Assembly: GCF_009866765.1 (NCBI RefSeq)
Contig: NZ_CP019431.1
Span: 3,596,001 to 3,660,000 of the forward strand
Source of the DNA: Pseudomonas sp. S35
GTDB lineage: Bacteria; Pseudomonadota; Gammaproteobacteria; Pseudomonadales; Pseudomonadaceae
Direction: 5' to 3'
DNA length: 64,000 nt
Shown: one piece after another, positions 1 through 7,181 of the stretch
Position numbering within the stretch: the first letter of the stretch is position 1
How the letters are laid out: each line of letters begins with the position of its first letter
Notes under the pieces: model-generated
Databases searched by the model: none
Told to the model about the DNA's origin: nothing
Seen by the model: the letters and a program-made list of their open reading frames with translations, nothing else
Program-made: the position numbers and the translations under genes

Positions 1-224
1 GTGACAGCGCCGGCATCCCGATGGTGTTGCTGCTGGATGCCGAGCAGACCGTGAGCTTGCAACCGGTGCAATTGGGCGCGGTGATCGCTGATCGCTGGAT
101 CGTCAGCAGTGGGCTCAAGCCCGGTGACCGCATCGTCGTCGAAGGCGTGCAACACGCGCGCCCCGGTGAAAAAGTCCAGGTAGACGACAGCCCGACGCCA
201 CTCGCCCAGGCTTTTGGCCAATAA
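1..224 (+). CDS. RND efflux periplasmic adaptor subunit, C-terminal end (partial)
   Basis: Only the last 73 codons or so are in the window; the 5' part lies upstream. The visible piece (IADRWIVSSGLKPGDRIVVEG, then a short tail) matches the membrane-proximal beta domain and C-terminus of AcrA/MexA-type membrane fusion proteins, where the GL.PGDRVV.EG motif is conserved. Such adaptors link an inner-membrane RND pump to an outer-membrane channel. The stop at 222-224 lies 13 bases before the start of the RND permease, so the two are one operon. The outer-membrane factor is not seen downstream. The family is confident; the exact pump (Mex/Ttg/Emh type) is not resolvable from this fragment. Confidence 0.88.
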   Translation, partial: DSAGIPMVLLLDAEQTVSLQPVQLGAVIADRWIVSSGLKPGDRIVVEGVQHARPGEKVQVDDSPTPLAQAFGQ

Positions 225-237
225 GGATTATTCGACC

Positions 238-3200
238 ATGCCGCAGTTCTTCATTGACCGCCCGATCTTCGCCTGGGTGGTCGCCCTGTTTATCCTGCTG
301 GCCGGTTTGCTGGCCATCCCGCAGTTGCCGGTGGCCCAGTACCCCGACGTGGCGCCGCCGAAAGTCGAGATCTACGCGGTGTACCCCGGCGCTTCGGCCC
401 AGACCCTGGATGAAAGCGTGGTCAGCCTGATCGAGCAGGAGCTCAACGGCGCCGATCACTTACTGTATTTCGAGTCCCAGAGCAGCCTCGGCTCGGCGAC
501 GATTACCGCCACGTTCCAACCGGGTACCAACCCGGAAATGGCCCAGGTGGACGTGCAGAACCGCCTCAAGGCGGTGGAGCCGCGTTTGCCGCAAGCGGTG
601 ACACAACAAGGCTTGCAGGTGGAGAAAGTCTCCGCCGGTTTCCTGCTGCTGGTGACCCTCACCTCCGATGACGGCAAGCTCGATGACGTAGCGCTCAGTG
701 ATTACCTGGCGCGCAACGTGATGAACGAGCTCAAGCGCCTGGACGGCGTGGGCAAGGCGCAGTTGTATGGCGCCGAACGGGCCATGCGCATCTGGATCGA
801 CCCGCAGAAGCTGATCGGTTTCAACCTGACACCGGCCGATGTGAACGCCGCGATCAGCGCGCAGAACGCCCAGGTTTCCGCCGGCAGTATTGGTGATTTG
901 CCGGGCACCAAGACCCAGGAAATCACCGCGGCGATTCTGGTCAAGGGCCAACTTTCGACCCCGGCGGAATTTGCCGACATCGTGCTCAAGGCCAACCCGG
1001 ACGGTTCCACCGTGCGTGTCGGCGACGTGGCGCGGGTCGAAATCGGCAGCCAGGAATACCAGTTCTCCACACGCCTGAACGGCAAGCCGTCCACCGCCGT
1101 CAGCGTGCAACTGGCGCCCGGTGCCAATGCGCTGAACACCGCAACGCTGGTGCGGGCGAAGATGGATGAGTTGTCGCGCTACTTCCCGGCCAATGTGCAC
1201 TACAAGATTCCGTACGACACCTCGCCCTTCGTCAAAGTCTCGATCACCAAGGTGGTGTACACCTTGCTGGAGGCGATGGCGCTGGTGTTTGCGGTGATGT
1301 TCCTGTTCCTGCAGAACGTGCGCTACACGCTGATCCCTACCCTGGTGGTGCCGATTGCGCTGATGGGCACCTTTGCCACCATGCTGTTGCTGGGTTTCTC
1401 GATCAACGTGCTGACCATGTTCGGCATGGTGCTGGCCATCGGCATCCTGGTGGACGATGCGATTGTGGTGGTGGAGAACGTCGAACGGATCATGGTCACC
1501 GAAGGCCTCTCGCCCAAGGAGGCGACGAAGAAAGCCATGGGCCAGATCACCGGCGCCATCGTCGGCATCACCCTGGTGCTGGTGGCGGTGTTCCTGCCGA
1601 TGGCGTTCATGGCGGGCTCGGTGGGCGTGATCTACCAGCAATTCTCATTGTCGATGGCCACCTCGATCCTGTTCTCGGCGTTCCTCGCCCTGACCCTGAC
1701 GCCGGCCCTGTGCGCCACCCTGCTCAAGCCGATTGCCAAGGGCGAGCACCATGCCAAGGGCGGCTTTTTCGGCTGGTTCAACAGACGCTTCGAGCAGCTC
1801 ACCGACCGTTATGAAGGCTGGGTGAGCTATGCCCTCAAGCGCAGCGGCCGTTACCTGCTGATCTACCTGGTGCTGCTGGTGGGCCTGGGCCTGATGTTCA
1901 TGCGCCTGCCCGCCTCGTTCCTGCCGGTGGAAGACCAGGGTTACACCATCACCGATATCCAGCTGCCGCCCGGTGCGAGCAAAAACCGCACCGTGCAGGT
2001 GGCCGAGCAGATCGAAGCACACAACGCCGGCGAGCCGGGCGTGGGCGATACCACCATGATCATGGGCTTCAGCTTCTCGGGGTCCGGGCAGAACGCAGCG
2101 CTGGCGTTTACCACGTTGAAGGATTGGTCCGAGCGCAGCAGCGAAGATTCAGCCGCCTCCATTGCTGAGCGCGCCAACATGGCGTTCAGCGAGCTAAAAG
2201 ATGCAATTGCCTACGCGGTGCTGCCACCGCCGGTGGACGGCCTGGGCACCTCCAGCGGTTTTGAGTTCCGGTTGCAGGACCGTGGTGGCGTCGGCCACGC
2301 GGCGTTGATGGCGGCGCGTACCGAGTTGCTGGCGGCCGCCGAGAAAAGCCCAATCCTGGCCAACGTGCGCGAAAGCGCCCTGGCCGAAGCGCCGCAGGTG
2401 CAGCTGGAAGTGGACCGTCAGCAAGCCAACGCCCTGGGTGTGTCGTTTGCCGACGTGGGCAACGTACTGTCGTCGGCGATTGGCTCGGCCTACGTCAACG
2501 ACTTCCCCAACCAGGGCCGCATGCAGCGCGTGGTGGTGCAGGCTGAAGGCGACCAGCGCAGCCAGGTGGCGGACTTGATGAAAATCAACGTGCGTAACAA
2601 CGCCGGGAAAATGGTGCCGCTGTCGGCGTTTGTCGAAGCCAAATGGACCCAGGGCCCGGCGCAGTTGACGCGCTATAACGGCTACCCGGCCATCGCTATT
2701 TCCGGTGAGGCCGCGCCCGGCTACAGCACTGGCGAGGCGATGGAAGAAATCCAGCGCCTGGTCAGCCAATTGCCAGCGGGCCTGGGCCAGGAATGGACCG
2801 GGTTGTCGCTGCAAGAGCGTTTGTCCGGCGCCCAGGCCCCCATTCTGCTGGGCCTGTCGCTGCTGATCGTGTTCCTGTGCCTGGCCGCGCTGTATGAAAG
2901 CTGGTCGATCCCGACCTCGGTGTTGCTGGTGGTGCCGCTCGGCGTGCTCGGCGCAGTCTTGGCCGTGACCTTGCGTGGCATGCCCAATGATGTGTTCTTC
3001 AAGGTCGGCCTGATTACCATCATCGGCCTGTCGGCGAAGAACGCGATTCTGATCATCGAGTTCGCCAAGGACCTGTATGACCAAGGCGAAGACCTGATCG
3101 ACGCCACCCTGAAAGCGGCGCGGCTGCGCTTGCGGCCGATCATCATGACTTCGCTGGCGTTCATCCTCGGCGTGGTGCCGTTGGCGATTGCCACCGGGGC

Positions 3201-3330
3201 CAGTTCGGCGAGCCAGCAGGCGATCGGTACCGGGGAGATTGGCGGGATGATCACCGCGACCCTGGCAGTGGTGTTTGTGCCGGTATTCTTTGTGGTGGTC
3301 ATGAAGATGGTGCGCAAGCGCAGCCGCTAG
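238..3330 (+). CDS. HAE1-family RND multidrug efflux permease
   Basis: A 1030-residue inner-membrane proton antiporter of the AcrB/MexB type, the pump of a tripartite drug efflux system. It begins MPQFFIDRPIFAWVVAL, the canonical first helix of the family. Transmembrane segment 4 carries the paired aspartates in GILVDDAIVVVENVER (near residues 400-415), which relay protons. The two halves each have a large periplasmic loop and a helix bundle; the second half carries GLSAKNAILIIEFA. The length is normal. The ATG at 238 follows AAGGATT with good spacing; an in-frame TTG at 214 inside the adaptor gene is less likely. It is co-transcribed with the adaptor. The substrate range cannot be told from sequence alone. 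Confidence 0.95.
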   Translation: MPQFFIDRPIFAWVVALFILLAGLLAIPQLPVAQYPDVAPPKVEIYAVYPGASAQTLDESVVSLIEQELNGADHLLYFESQSSLGSATITATFQPGTNPEMAQVDVQNRLKAVEPRLPQAVTQQGLQVEKVSAGFLLLVTLTSDDGKLDDVALSDYLARNVMNELKRLDGVGKAQLYGAERAMRIWIDPQKLIGFNLTPADVNAAISAQNAQVSAGSIGDLPGTKTQEITAAILVKGQLSTPAEFADIVLKANPDGSTVRVGDVARVEIGSQEYQFSTRLNGKPSTAVSVQLAPGANALNTATLVRAKMDELSRYFPANVHYKIPYDTSPFVKVSITKVVYTLLEAMALVFAVMFLFLQNVRYTLIPTLVVPIALMGTFATMLLLGFSINVLTMFGMVLAIGILVDDAIVVVENVERIMVTEGLSPKEATKKAMGQITGAIVGITLVLVAVFLPMAFMAGSVGVIYQQFSLSMATSILFSAFLALTLTPALCATLLKPIAKGEHHAKGGFFGWFNRRFEQLTDRYEGWVSYALKRSGRYLLIYLVLLVGLGLMFMRLPASFLPVEDQGYTITDIQLPPGASKNRTVQVAEQIEAHNAGEPGVGDTTMIMGFSFSGSGQNAALAFTTLKDWSERSSEDSAASIAERANMAFSELKDAIAYAVLPPPVDGLGTSSGFEFRLQDRGGVGHAALMAARTELLAAAEKSPILANVRESALAEAPQVQLEVDRQQANALGVSFADVGNVLSSAIGSAYVNDFPNQGRMQRVVVQAEGDQRSQVADLMKINVRNNAGKMVPLSAFVEAKWTQGPAQLTRYNGYPAIAISGEAAPGYSTGEAMEEIQRLVSQLPAGLGQEWTGLSLQERLSGAQAPILLGLSLLIVFLCLAALYESWSIPTSVLLVVPLGVLGAVLAVTLRGMPNDVFFKVGLITIIGLSAKNAILIIEFAKDLYDQGEDLIDATLKAARLRLRPIIMTSLAFILGVVPLAIATGASSASQQAIGTGEIGGMITATLAVVFVPVFFVVVMKMVRKRSR

Positions 3331-3335
3331 CTGTC

Positions 3336-3387
3336 AGCTTCAAGCGGCAAGTAAGAGCACGCTTGCTTCTACTTGCCGCTTGAAGCT
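3336..3387. repeat. 18-bp perfect inverted repeat (possible terminator or REP-like element)
   Basis: AGCTTCAAGCGGCAAGTA at 3336-3353 is repeated exactly in inverse at 3370-3387, separated by 16 bases, with a further AGCTTGAAGCTG copy directly after. It lies six bases after the RND permease stop. It can form a strong hairpin in RNA and probably ends or stabilises the efflux transcript, although it has no T-run. The repeated AAGCTTCAAGC/CAAGCGGCAAG units resemble a dispersed Pseudomonas palindromic repeat class. Confidence 0.7.
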
Positions 3388-3444
3388 TGCAGCTTGAAGC
3401 TGCTCAACCTATGTTGCTCACTACTCCCCCGATTCGTGAGCGCC

Positions 3445-4086
3445 ATGCCCTTCCTCGCCCGCACCCACCCTCGCCTCTCCGCCGCCGCCGTGCTCGGCCT
3501 TGCCGTGGGCATCCTGGTGCCGGCTGACAGCCTCGCCAGTAAAGTGCTGATCGGCTGGAACGCCGGGGTCTGGACCTACCTGGCGCTGATGCTCTGGCTG
3601 ACCATCCGCGCCAAGGCGCCAGACGTCAAGCGCATCGCCGAAATCGAGGATGAGAACGCCGGGCTGGTGCTGTTCACCGTGTGCATCGCCGCCATCGCCA
3701 GCCTGGCGACGATCACTTTCGAACTGGTCGGCAGCAAGGACCTTGTCACCTCCGAGCGCCTGCTGCACTACGGGTTTACCGGGCTGACGGTGATCGGTTC
3801 ATGGTTGCTGATCGGGGTGATTTTCAGCGTGCACTACGCGCGCCTGTATTACACCTGGGACGGCAAGGAGCCGGCACTGCGCTTTGCCGAAGGCTTGCTG
3901 ACGCCCAATTATTGGGACTTCCTGTACTTCTCGTTCACCATTGGCGTGGCGGTGCAAACCTCGGACGTCGGCGTTGCCACGCGCGGCATGCGCAAGGTGG
4001 TGCTGGGGCAGTCGCTGATCGGCTTTTTGTTCAATACGGCGATCCTGGGGTTCTCGATCAACATCGCCGCCGGGCTGTTCAGCTAG
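3445..4086 (+). CDS. DUF1345 family integral membrane protein
   Basis: A 213-residue membrane protein with about five hydrophobic segments ([78 protein letters not shown]). The block [40 protein letters not shown] matches the conserved core of the DUF1345 family, which resembles the pore region of two-TM ion channels ([15 protein letters not shown]). The function is not established. The ATG at 3445 was chosen because the hydrophobic N-terminus starts there; an in-frame ATG at 3373 would add residues encoded by the inverted repeat. It stands alone between the efflux operon and an AraC-type regulator. Confidence 0.88.
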   Translation: MPFLARTHPRLSAAAVLGLAVGILVPADSLASKVLIGWNAGVWTYLALMLWLTIRAKAPDVKRIAEIEDENAGLVLFTVCIAAIASLATITFELVGSKDLVTSERLLHYGFTGLTVIGSWLLIGVIFSVHYARLYYTWDGKEPALRFAEGLLTPNYWDFLYFSFTIGVAVQTSDVGVATRGMRKVVLGQSLIGFLFNTAILGFSINIAAGLFS

Positions 4087-4158
4087 GCTGCACAAACCTT
4101 CTAGACGCTCAGGTGTCGGTGGGCGCTAATACCCTTACACATTGCGTCCCGGTGTTTT

Positions 4159-4998
4159 ATGGCTGCACACAATTGGATCGACCTGGCCCAGGACGCCGAC
4201 ACCGGCATCGAGACCCTGCGCGCGCATTTCGAGGGCCACGCCTACGACCCGCACTGGCATGACAGCTACCTGATCGGCGTCACCGAACAAGGCGTGCAGC
4301 AGTTCAACTGTCGTCGCACCCGCCACAACAGCGTGCCGGGCCAGGTGTTTTTGGTGGAGCCCGGTGAATTGCATGACGGCGACGCGCCCACGCCGGACGG
4401 CTTTACCTACCATATGCTGTACCTCGACCCGCAGTGGTTGGCGCGGGAAGTGAGTGCAGTGTTCGAAGAGGCGCCGCTCAACAGCCAGTTGGGTTTCGCC
4501 ACGACCTTGGCCAGCGATCCACGCCTGGCCATCGCCACCAGCCAGGCCTTCCAGACCCTGCACAGCGGTGAATTGCGCATCGTGCGCCAGCGCGCCATGG
4601 ACCAATTGCTCGAACGTCTCACCGGCCAACTGTATTGGCGCAGCCGTTACCGTGAAGACCCACGCCTGCCGCAGGTGGCGCACAAGGCCCGGGACTACCT
4701 GCACGCCCACCTGCATCACGATGTCGGCATGGACGAACTGGCCCTGGCCTGCGGCGTCGACCGCTTCCGCCTGACCCGCGCGTTCAAGAGCGCCTTCGGT
4801 TTACCGCCCCATGCGTACCTGGTGCAGTTGCGCCTGGCCCGCGCCCGTCACGCATTGGCCAAGGGCGAACAACCGGCCGACGTGGCGATGGCCCTGGGCT
4901 TTGCCGATCAAAGTCACTTGGGGCGCTGGTTCGTACGCGCCTATGGACTCAAACCGGCGGCCTACCGCAAGCGCTGCTCAAACCTTCCAGACAGGTAA
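4159..4998 (+). CDS. AraC-family transcriptional regulator
   Basis: A 279-residue regulator. The first 160 residues form a cupin-like ligand-binding domain (HWHDSYLIGVTEQGVQQFNC, then VFLVEPGELHDGDAP), as in AraC_binding proteins. The last 100 residues carry the two helix-turn-helix motifs: MDELALACGVDRFRLTRAFKSAFGLPPHAYL and PADVAMALGFADQSHLGRWFVRAYGLKPAAYR. A LysE-type exporter gene starts 53 bases after its stop in the same direction. In this family such a pair usually means the regulator senses an amino acid and controls its export; this is inference. The start ATG at 4159 fits the conserved N-terminus. Confidence 0.93.
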   Translation: MAAHNWIDLAQDADTGIETLRAHFEGHAYDPHWHDSYLIGVTEQGVQQFNCRRTRHNSVPGQVFLVEPGELHDGDAPTPDGFTYHMLYLDPQWLAREVSAVFEEAPLNSQLGFATTLASDPRLAIATSQAFQTLHSGELRIVRQRAMDQLLERLTGQLYWRSRYREDPRLPQVAHKARDYLHAHLHHDVGMDELALACGVDRFRLTRAFKSAFGLPPHAYLVQLRLARARHALAKGEQPADVAMALGFADQSHLGRWFVRAYGLKPAAYRKRCSNLPDR

Positions 4999-5051
4999 GC
5001 CACAGGCTTGTGAGGATGGGCGCCACTGAGCTGTTCATTGGAGCCCCTTGT

Positions 5052-5657
5052 ATGCCGTCCCCGCTGTTTCCCTTCCTGTTATTTGCCTTCGTCGCCTCTA
5101 TCACCCCTGGCCCCACCAATCTCTTGGTGTTGAGCAACAGCGCGCGTTATGGCCTGCGGGCGGTTGTACCGATCATCCTGGGCGCATGCACCGGTGCGGC
5201 GGCGATTGTGCTGGTCGTCGGTCTGGGGCTTGGTGAGTCACTGGCGCACCTACCTAACGTCCGACTCGCCATGCAGTGGGTCGGCGTGACGTGGCTGAGC
5301 TACCTGGCCTGGAAAATTTTCAGCTCACCAGTCCACGCCATTGAGCGCGATGCGCCCCATAAACGCTTGGGCCTGCTCGGAGCGGCAGGGCTGCAACTGG
5401 TGAACCCGAAGACGTGGATGATGGCGTTGGCCGTGGTCAGTGTGTTCGCCGACCAAGGGGCTGAGCGTCAGGCGCAGGTGCTGGCGTTGTCCCTGGTGTT
5501 TTTTGTGGTCTCACTGCCATGCCTGGGGCTGTGGGCGTTGCTGGGCGCGGGATCCACCCGGTTGTTGGGATCGGACAACGCCATGCAGCGCTTCAACCAG
5601 ATGACGGGAGCCCTGCTGCTGATCTCTACCTGGATGGGAGCGTTTCATTCAGTGTAG
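5052..5657 (+). CDS. LysE-family translocator (RhtB-type amino-acid exporter)
   Basis: A 201-residue inner-membrane exporter of the LysE/RhtB superfamily. It has the signature SITPGPTNLLVLSNSARYGLRA near residues 17-37, the usual GxxxG-rich second helix, and the central NPKTWMMALAVVSVFA element. Six hydrophobic segments can be counted. The ATG at 5052 places the first membrane helix directly at the N-terminus; an in-frame start at 5010 would add a polar leader and is less likely. Members export amino acids or derivatives such as homoserine, threonine or cysteine-pathway metabolites; the substrate here is unknown. It is probably regulated by the AraC-type protein encoded just upstream. Confidence 0.9.
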   Translation: MPSPLFPFLLFAFVASITPGPTNLLVLSNSARYGLRAVVPIILGACTGAAAIVLVVGLGLGESLAHLPNVRLAMQWVGVTWLSYLAWKIFSSPVHAIERDAPHKRLGLLGAAGLQLVNPKTWMMALAVVSVFADQGAERQAQVLALSLVFFVVSLPCLGLWALLGAGSTRLLGSDNAMQRFNQMTGALLLISTWMGAFHSV

Positions 5658-5681
5658 AGAAACCGACGAATGGCAGAGCGC

Positions 5682-5700
5682 ACCTGTTAGTTCTGACAGT
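5682..5700 (+). promoter_or_regulatory. Shared near-palindromic upstream element, copy 1
   Basis: ACCTGTTAGTTCTGACAGT lies 64 bases before the start of the two-module protein gene at 5765. The core CTGTTAG-TT-CTGACAG is an inverted repeat with one mismatch. The identical 19 bases occur in front of the Ig-module gene that starts at 13757 (13924-13942, minus strand). The similarity extends about 26 bases upstream in looser form (GAGAAA..GAC...GGCA). It looks like an operator or an unusual promoter. The factor is unknown. Confidence 0.5.
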
Positions 5701-5764
5701 TGTCACGGATCGATTTCTGGCGCGCAATGGCGTCGTCCCCAAGTTGCAATGTCGGAGATACACC

Positions 5765-6559
5765 ATGCCTGCACAACCTGCGCTGATAAGGAATTTGTTA
5801 CTGAACGGCAGTTTCAGTGATGACGGGAAATACTGGGACACCACGGGCACTGTGGATTACTCCCGACAGTCGTGTCGCATCCTCTCAGGGCAGGCCTCTC
5901 AGCGCGTCGATGTCACCCCGCTGGAAACTTATACTTTAAGCCTCTGGACACAGGTTCTGTTCAAGGGCCAAGGCGAGTTGCTTATCCGGCCTAACCCACC
6001 GGCAACGGATGAACGTACATTGCTGGACAGTTTCCATGTCTGGACGCCCCGGGAAATCCGCTACACCCCGCCTGCGGGCACCGTTTTTATCACCATTGCC
6101 CTTAGCGGTACTGCCGGTGAGGTGTACGCCGATGAAATGCATCTGTCCTCTGAACGATCGACCCCCGAGCAGCCAGAACTGATCAGAAACGGTGATTTTT
6201 CTGCATTCCGTAACGATTGGGATGCCTCAGCCTCTCCCATCGGCTCTCGCCATCATTTTGACGGAAGCACGTTTGAAGCCACGCTTATGGGGCAAGCCCG
6301 CCAGGATGTCAGCCTCGTCGCCAACCAGACCTACGAATTTTCTGTACGTACGCGCTGCGCCTTTGGCGGAACCGGATTCGTGGTGTTTCACCCCCTGCCC
6401 AGCGGCACACTAACGCCGATCACTTTTACCAATTCTGACTGGACCCTTCACACGCGAGACTTGGTCATGCCGGCTGGCACCACCGGGTGCGGCGTTGTCC
6501 TTATAGGACAGGACGGCGGGATATTTTTTGATGATGTATCCATGAAACTCAAAACCTGA
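5765..6559 (+). CDS. Protein of two tandem carbohydrate-binding-like (CBM4/9-type) beta-sandwich modules
   Basis: A 264-residue protein without a signal peptide. It consists of two homologous halves of about 125 residues. Each begins with an LIRNG-type strand (LIRNLLLNGSFSDDGKYWDTT near residue 7; ELIRNGDFSAFRNDWDAS near 139). Each ends with a typical closing strand (GEVYADEMHLS; GGIFFDDVSMKLK). The NGsF...WD start and the D(D/E)v.l end are hallmarks of the galactose-binding-like fold of CBM4/9 modules, as found in lectins and insecticidal-toxin-associated proteins. No catalytic domain is present. The ATG at 5765 follows GGAGAT. Base composition is less GC-rich than its neighbours, which suggests accessory DNA. 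The ligand is unknown. Confidence 0.75.
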   Translation: MPAQPALIRNLLLNGSFSDDGKYWDTTGTVDYSRQSCRILSGQASQRVDVTPLETYTLSLWTQVLFKGQGELLIRPNPPATDERTLLDSFHVWTPREIRYTPPAGTVFITIALSGTAGEVYADEMHLSSERSTPEQPELIRNGDFSAFRNDWDASASPIGSRHHFDGSTFEATLMGQARQDVSLVANQTYEFSVRTRCAFGGTGFVVFHPLPSGTLTPITFTNSDWTLHTRDLVMPAGTTGCGVVLIGQDGGIFFDDVSMKLKT

Positions 6560-6652
6560 CACCAACGTGTTCACCCCCTCTACGTGGCTGTCCAGGCCAA
6601 GCGTCAATGCCTTGCACGGGATCCGCAACACCTAATCCAAGGAGACACTCTC

Positions 6653-7099
6653 ATGTTAAGCGAGTTGAAAGAGCGTACAAAAACCAAGTCCGCCGTTGCC
6701 GTTCAGTACCTCAAGGGTGAGGTCAACCGAGGTGAGGTCTACCCAAAAGACTTCACGGCGAAAGTCTTCTCAATCCTTTCACTTACTACTCTTTGGAGAA
6801 TGTCGGGAAGCCATACCGATACGGATACGGATAAAGTGACCTATAAAATCCAGCTCGATATTCCAAAGCAATACCTCAAGGGCGTATACAAACTGGAAGA
6901 TCACCACGATATCAAAATTTCCTACACCACCACTGACTTGCACGACCCTCTGGATAAATACGTCAGAGAAGGCCTGCTCGACTTGACTGAAGTGGATGCT
7001 GCCAATGGCCATGTGCAAGGTGCACTGGCTGGTGGCAAAACCGCTGACGACGGTGATGGAAAGGTATTCACCGTCGATTTTCTCTTCAGTTTCGGATAA
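6653..7099 (+). CDS. Hypothetical acidic protein, 148 residues
   Basis: I do not recognise this family. A strong AAGGAG lies eight or so bases before the ATG at 6653, so the start is well supported. The N-terminal 40 residues are basic to neutral (LSELKERTKTKSAVAVQYLKG). They are followed by a Thr/Asp-rich stretch (SHTDTDTDK) and a strand-rich acidic half ending FTVDFLFSFG. There is no signal peptide and no membrane segment. It follows the two-module protein by 93 bases in the same direction and is followed by a clear bidirectional terminator, so the two probably form a unit. AT content is higher than in the neighbouring core genes. Confidence 0.75.
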   Translation: MLSELKERTKTKSAVAVQYLKGEVNRGEVYPKDFTAKVFSILSLTTLWRMSGSHTDTDTDKVTYKIQLDIPKQYLKGVYKLEDHHDIKISYTTTDLHDPLDKYVREGLLDLTEVDAANGHVQGALAGGKTADDGDGKVFTVDFLFSFG

Positions 7100-7133
7100 G
7101 GCCTGTGTCTTGACGACACGTATCGCCTCATAC

Positions 7134-7164
7134 AAAAAAGGAAGCCTGACAGGCTTCCTTTTTT
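7134..7164. terminator. Bidirectional rho-independent terminator
   Basis: A run of A, then GGAAGCC-TGACA-GGCTTCC, then a run of six T at 7159-7164. The stem is flanked by A-run and T-run, so it can stop transcription from both sides: the small acidic gene on the plus strand and the autotransporter on the minus strand. Confidence 0.9.
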
Positions 7165-7181
7165 GTTTACCTCACACTGTC

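Noticed and set aside
460..1641. 393-codon open frame on the minus strand
   Set aside because: Lies wholly antisense to the RND permease. It is His/Gln/Arg-rich with no domain, the typical shadow of GC-rich codon bias.
5519..5764. Upstream extension of the two-module protein
   Set aside because: It overlaps the LysE gene in another frame and runs through the shared 19-base element, so it is open by chance. The ATG at 5765 has a ribosome site.
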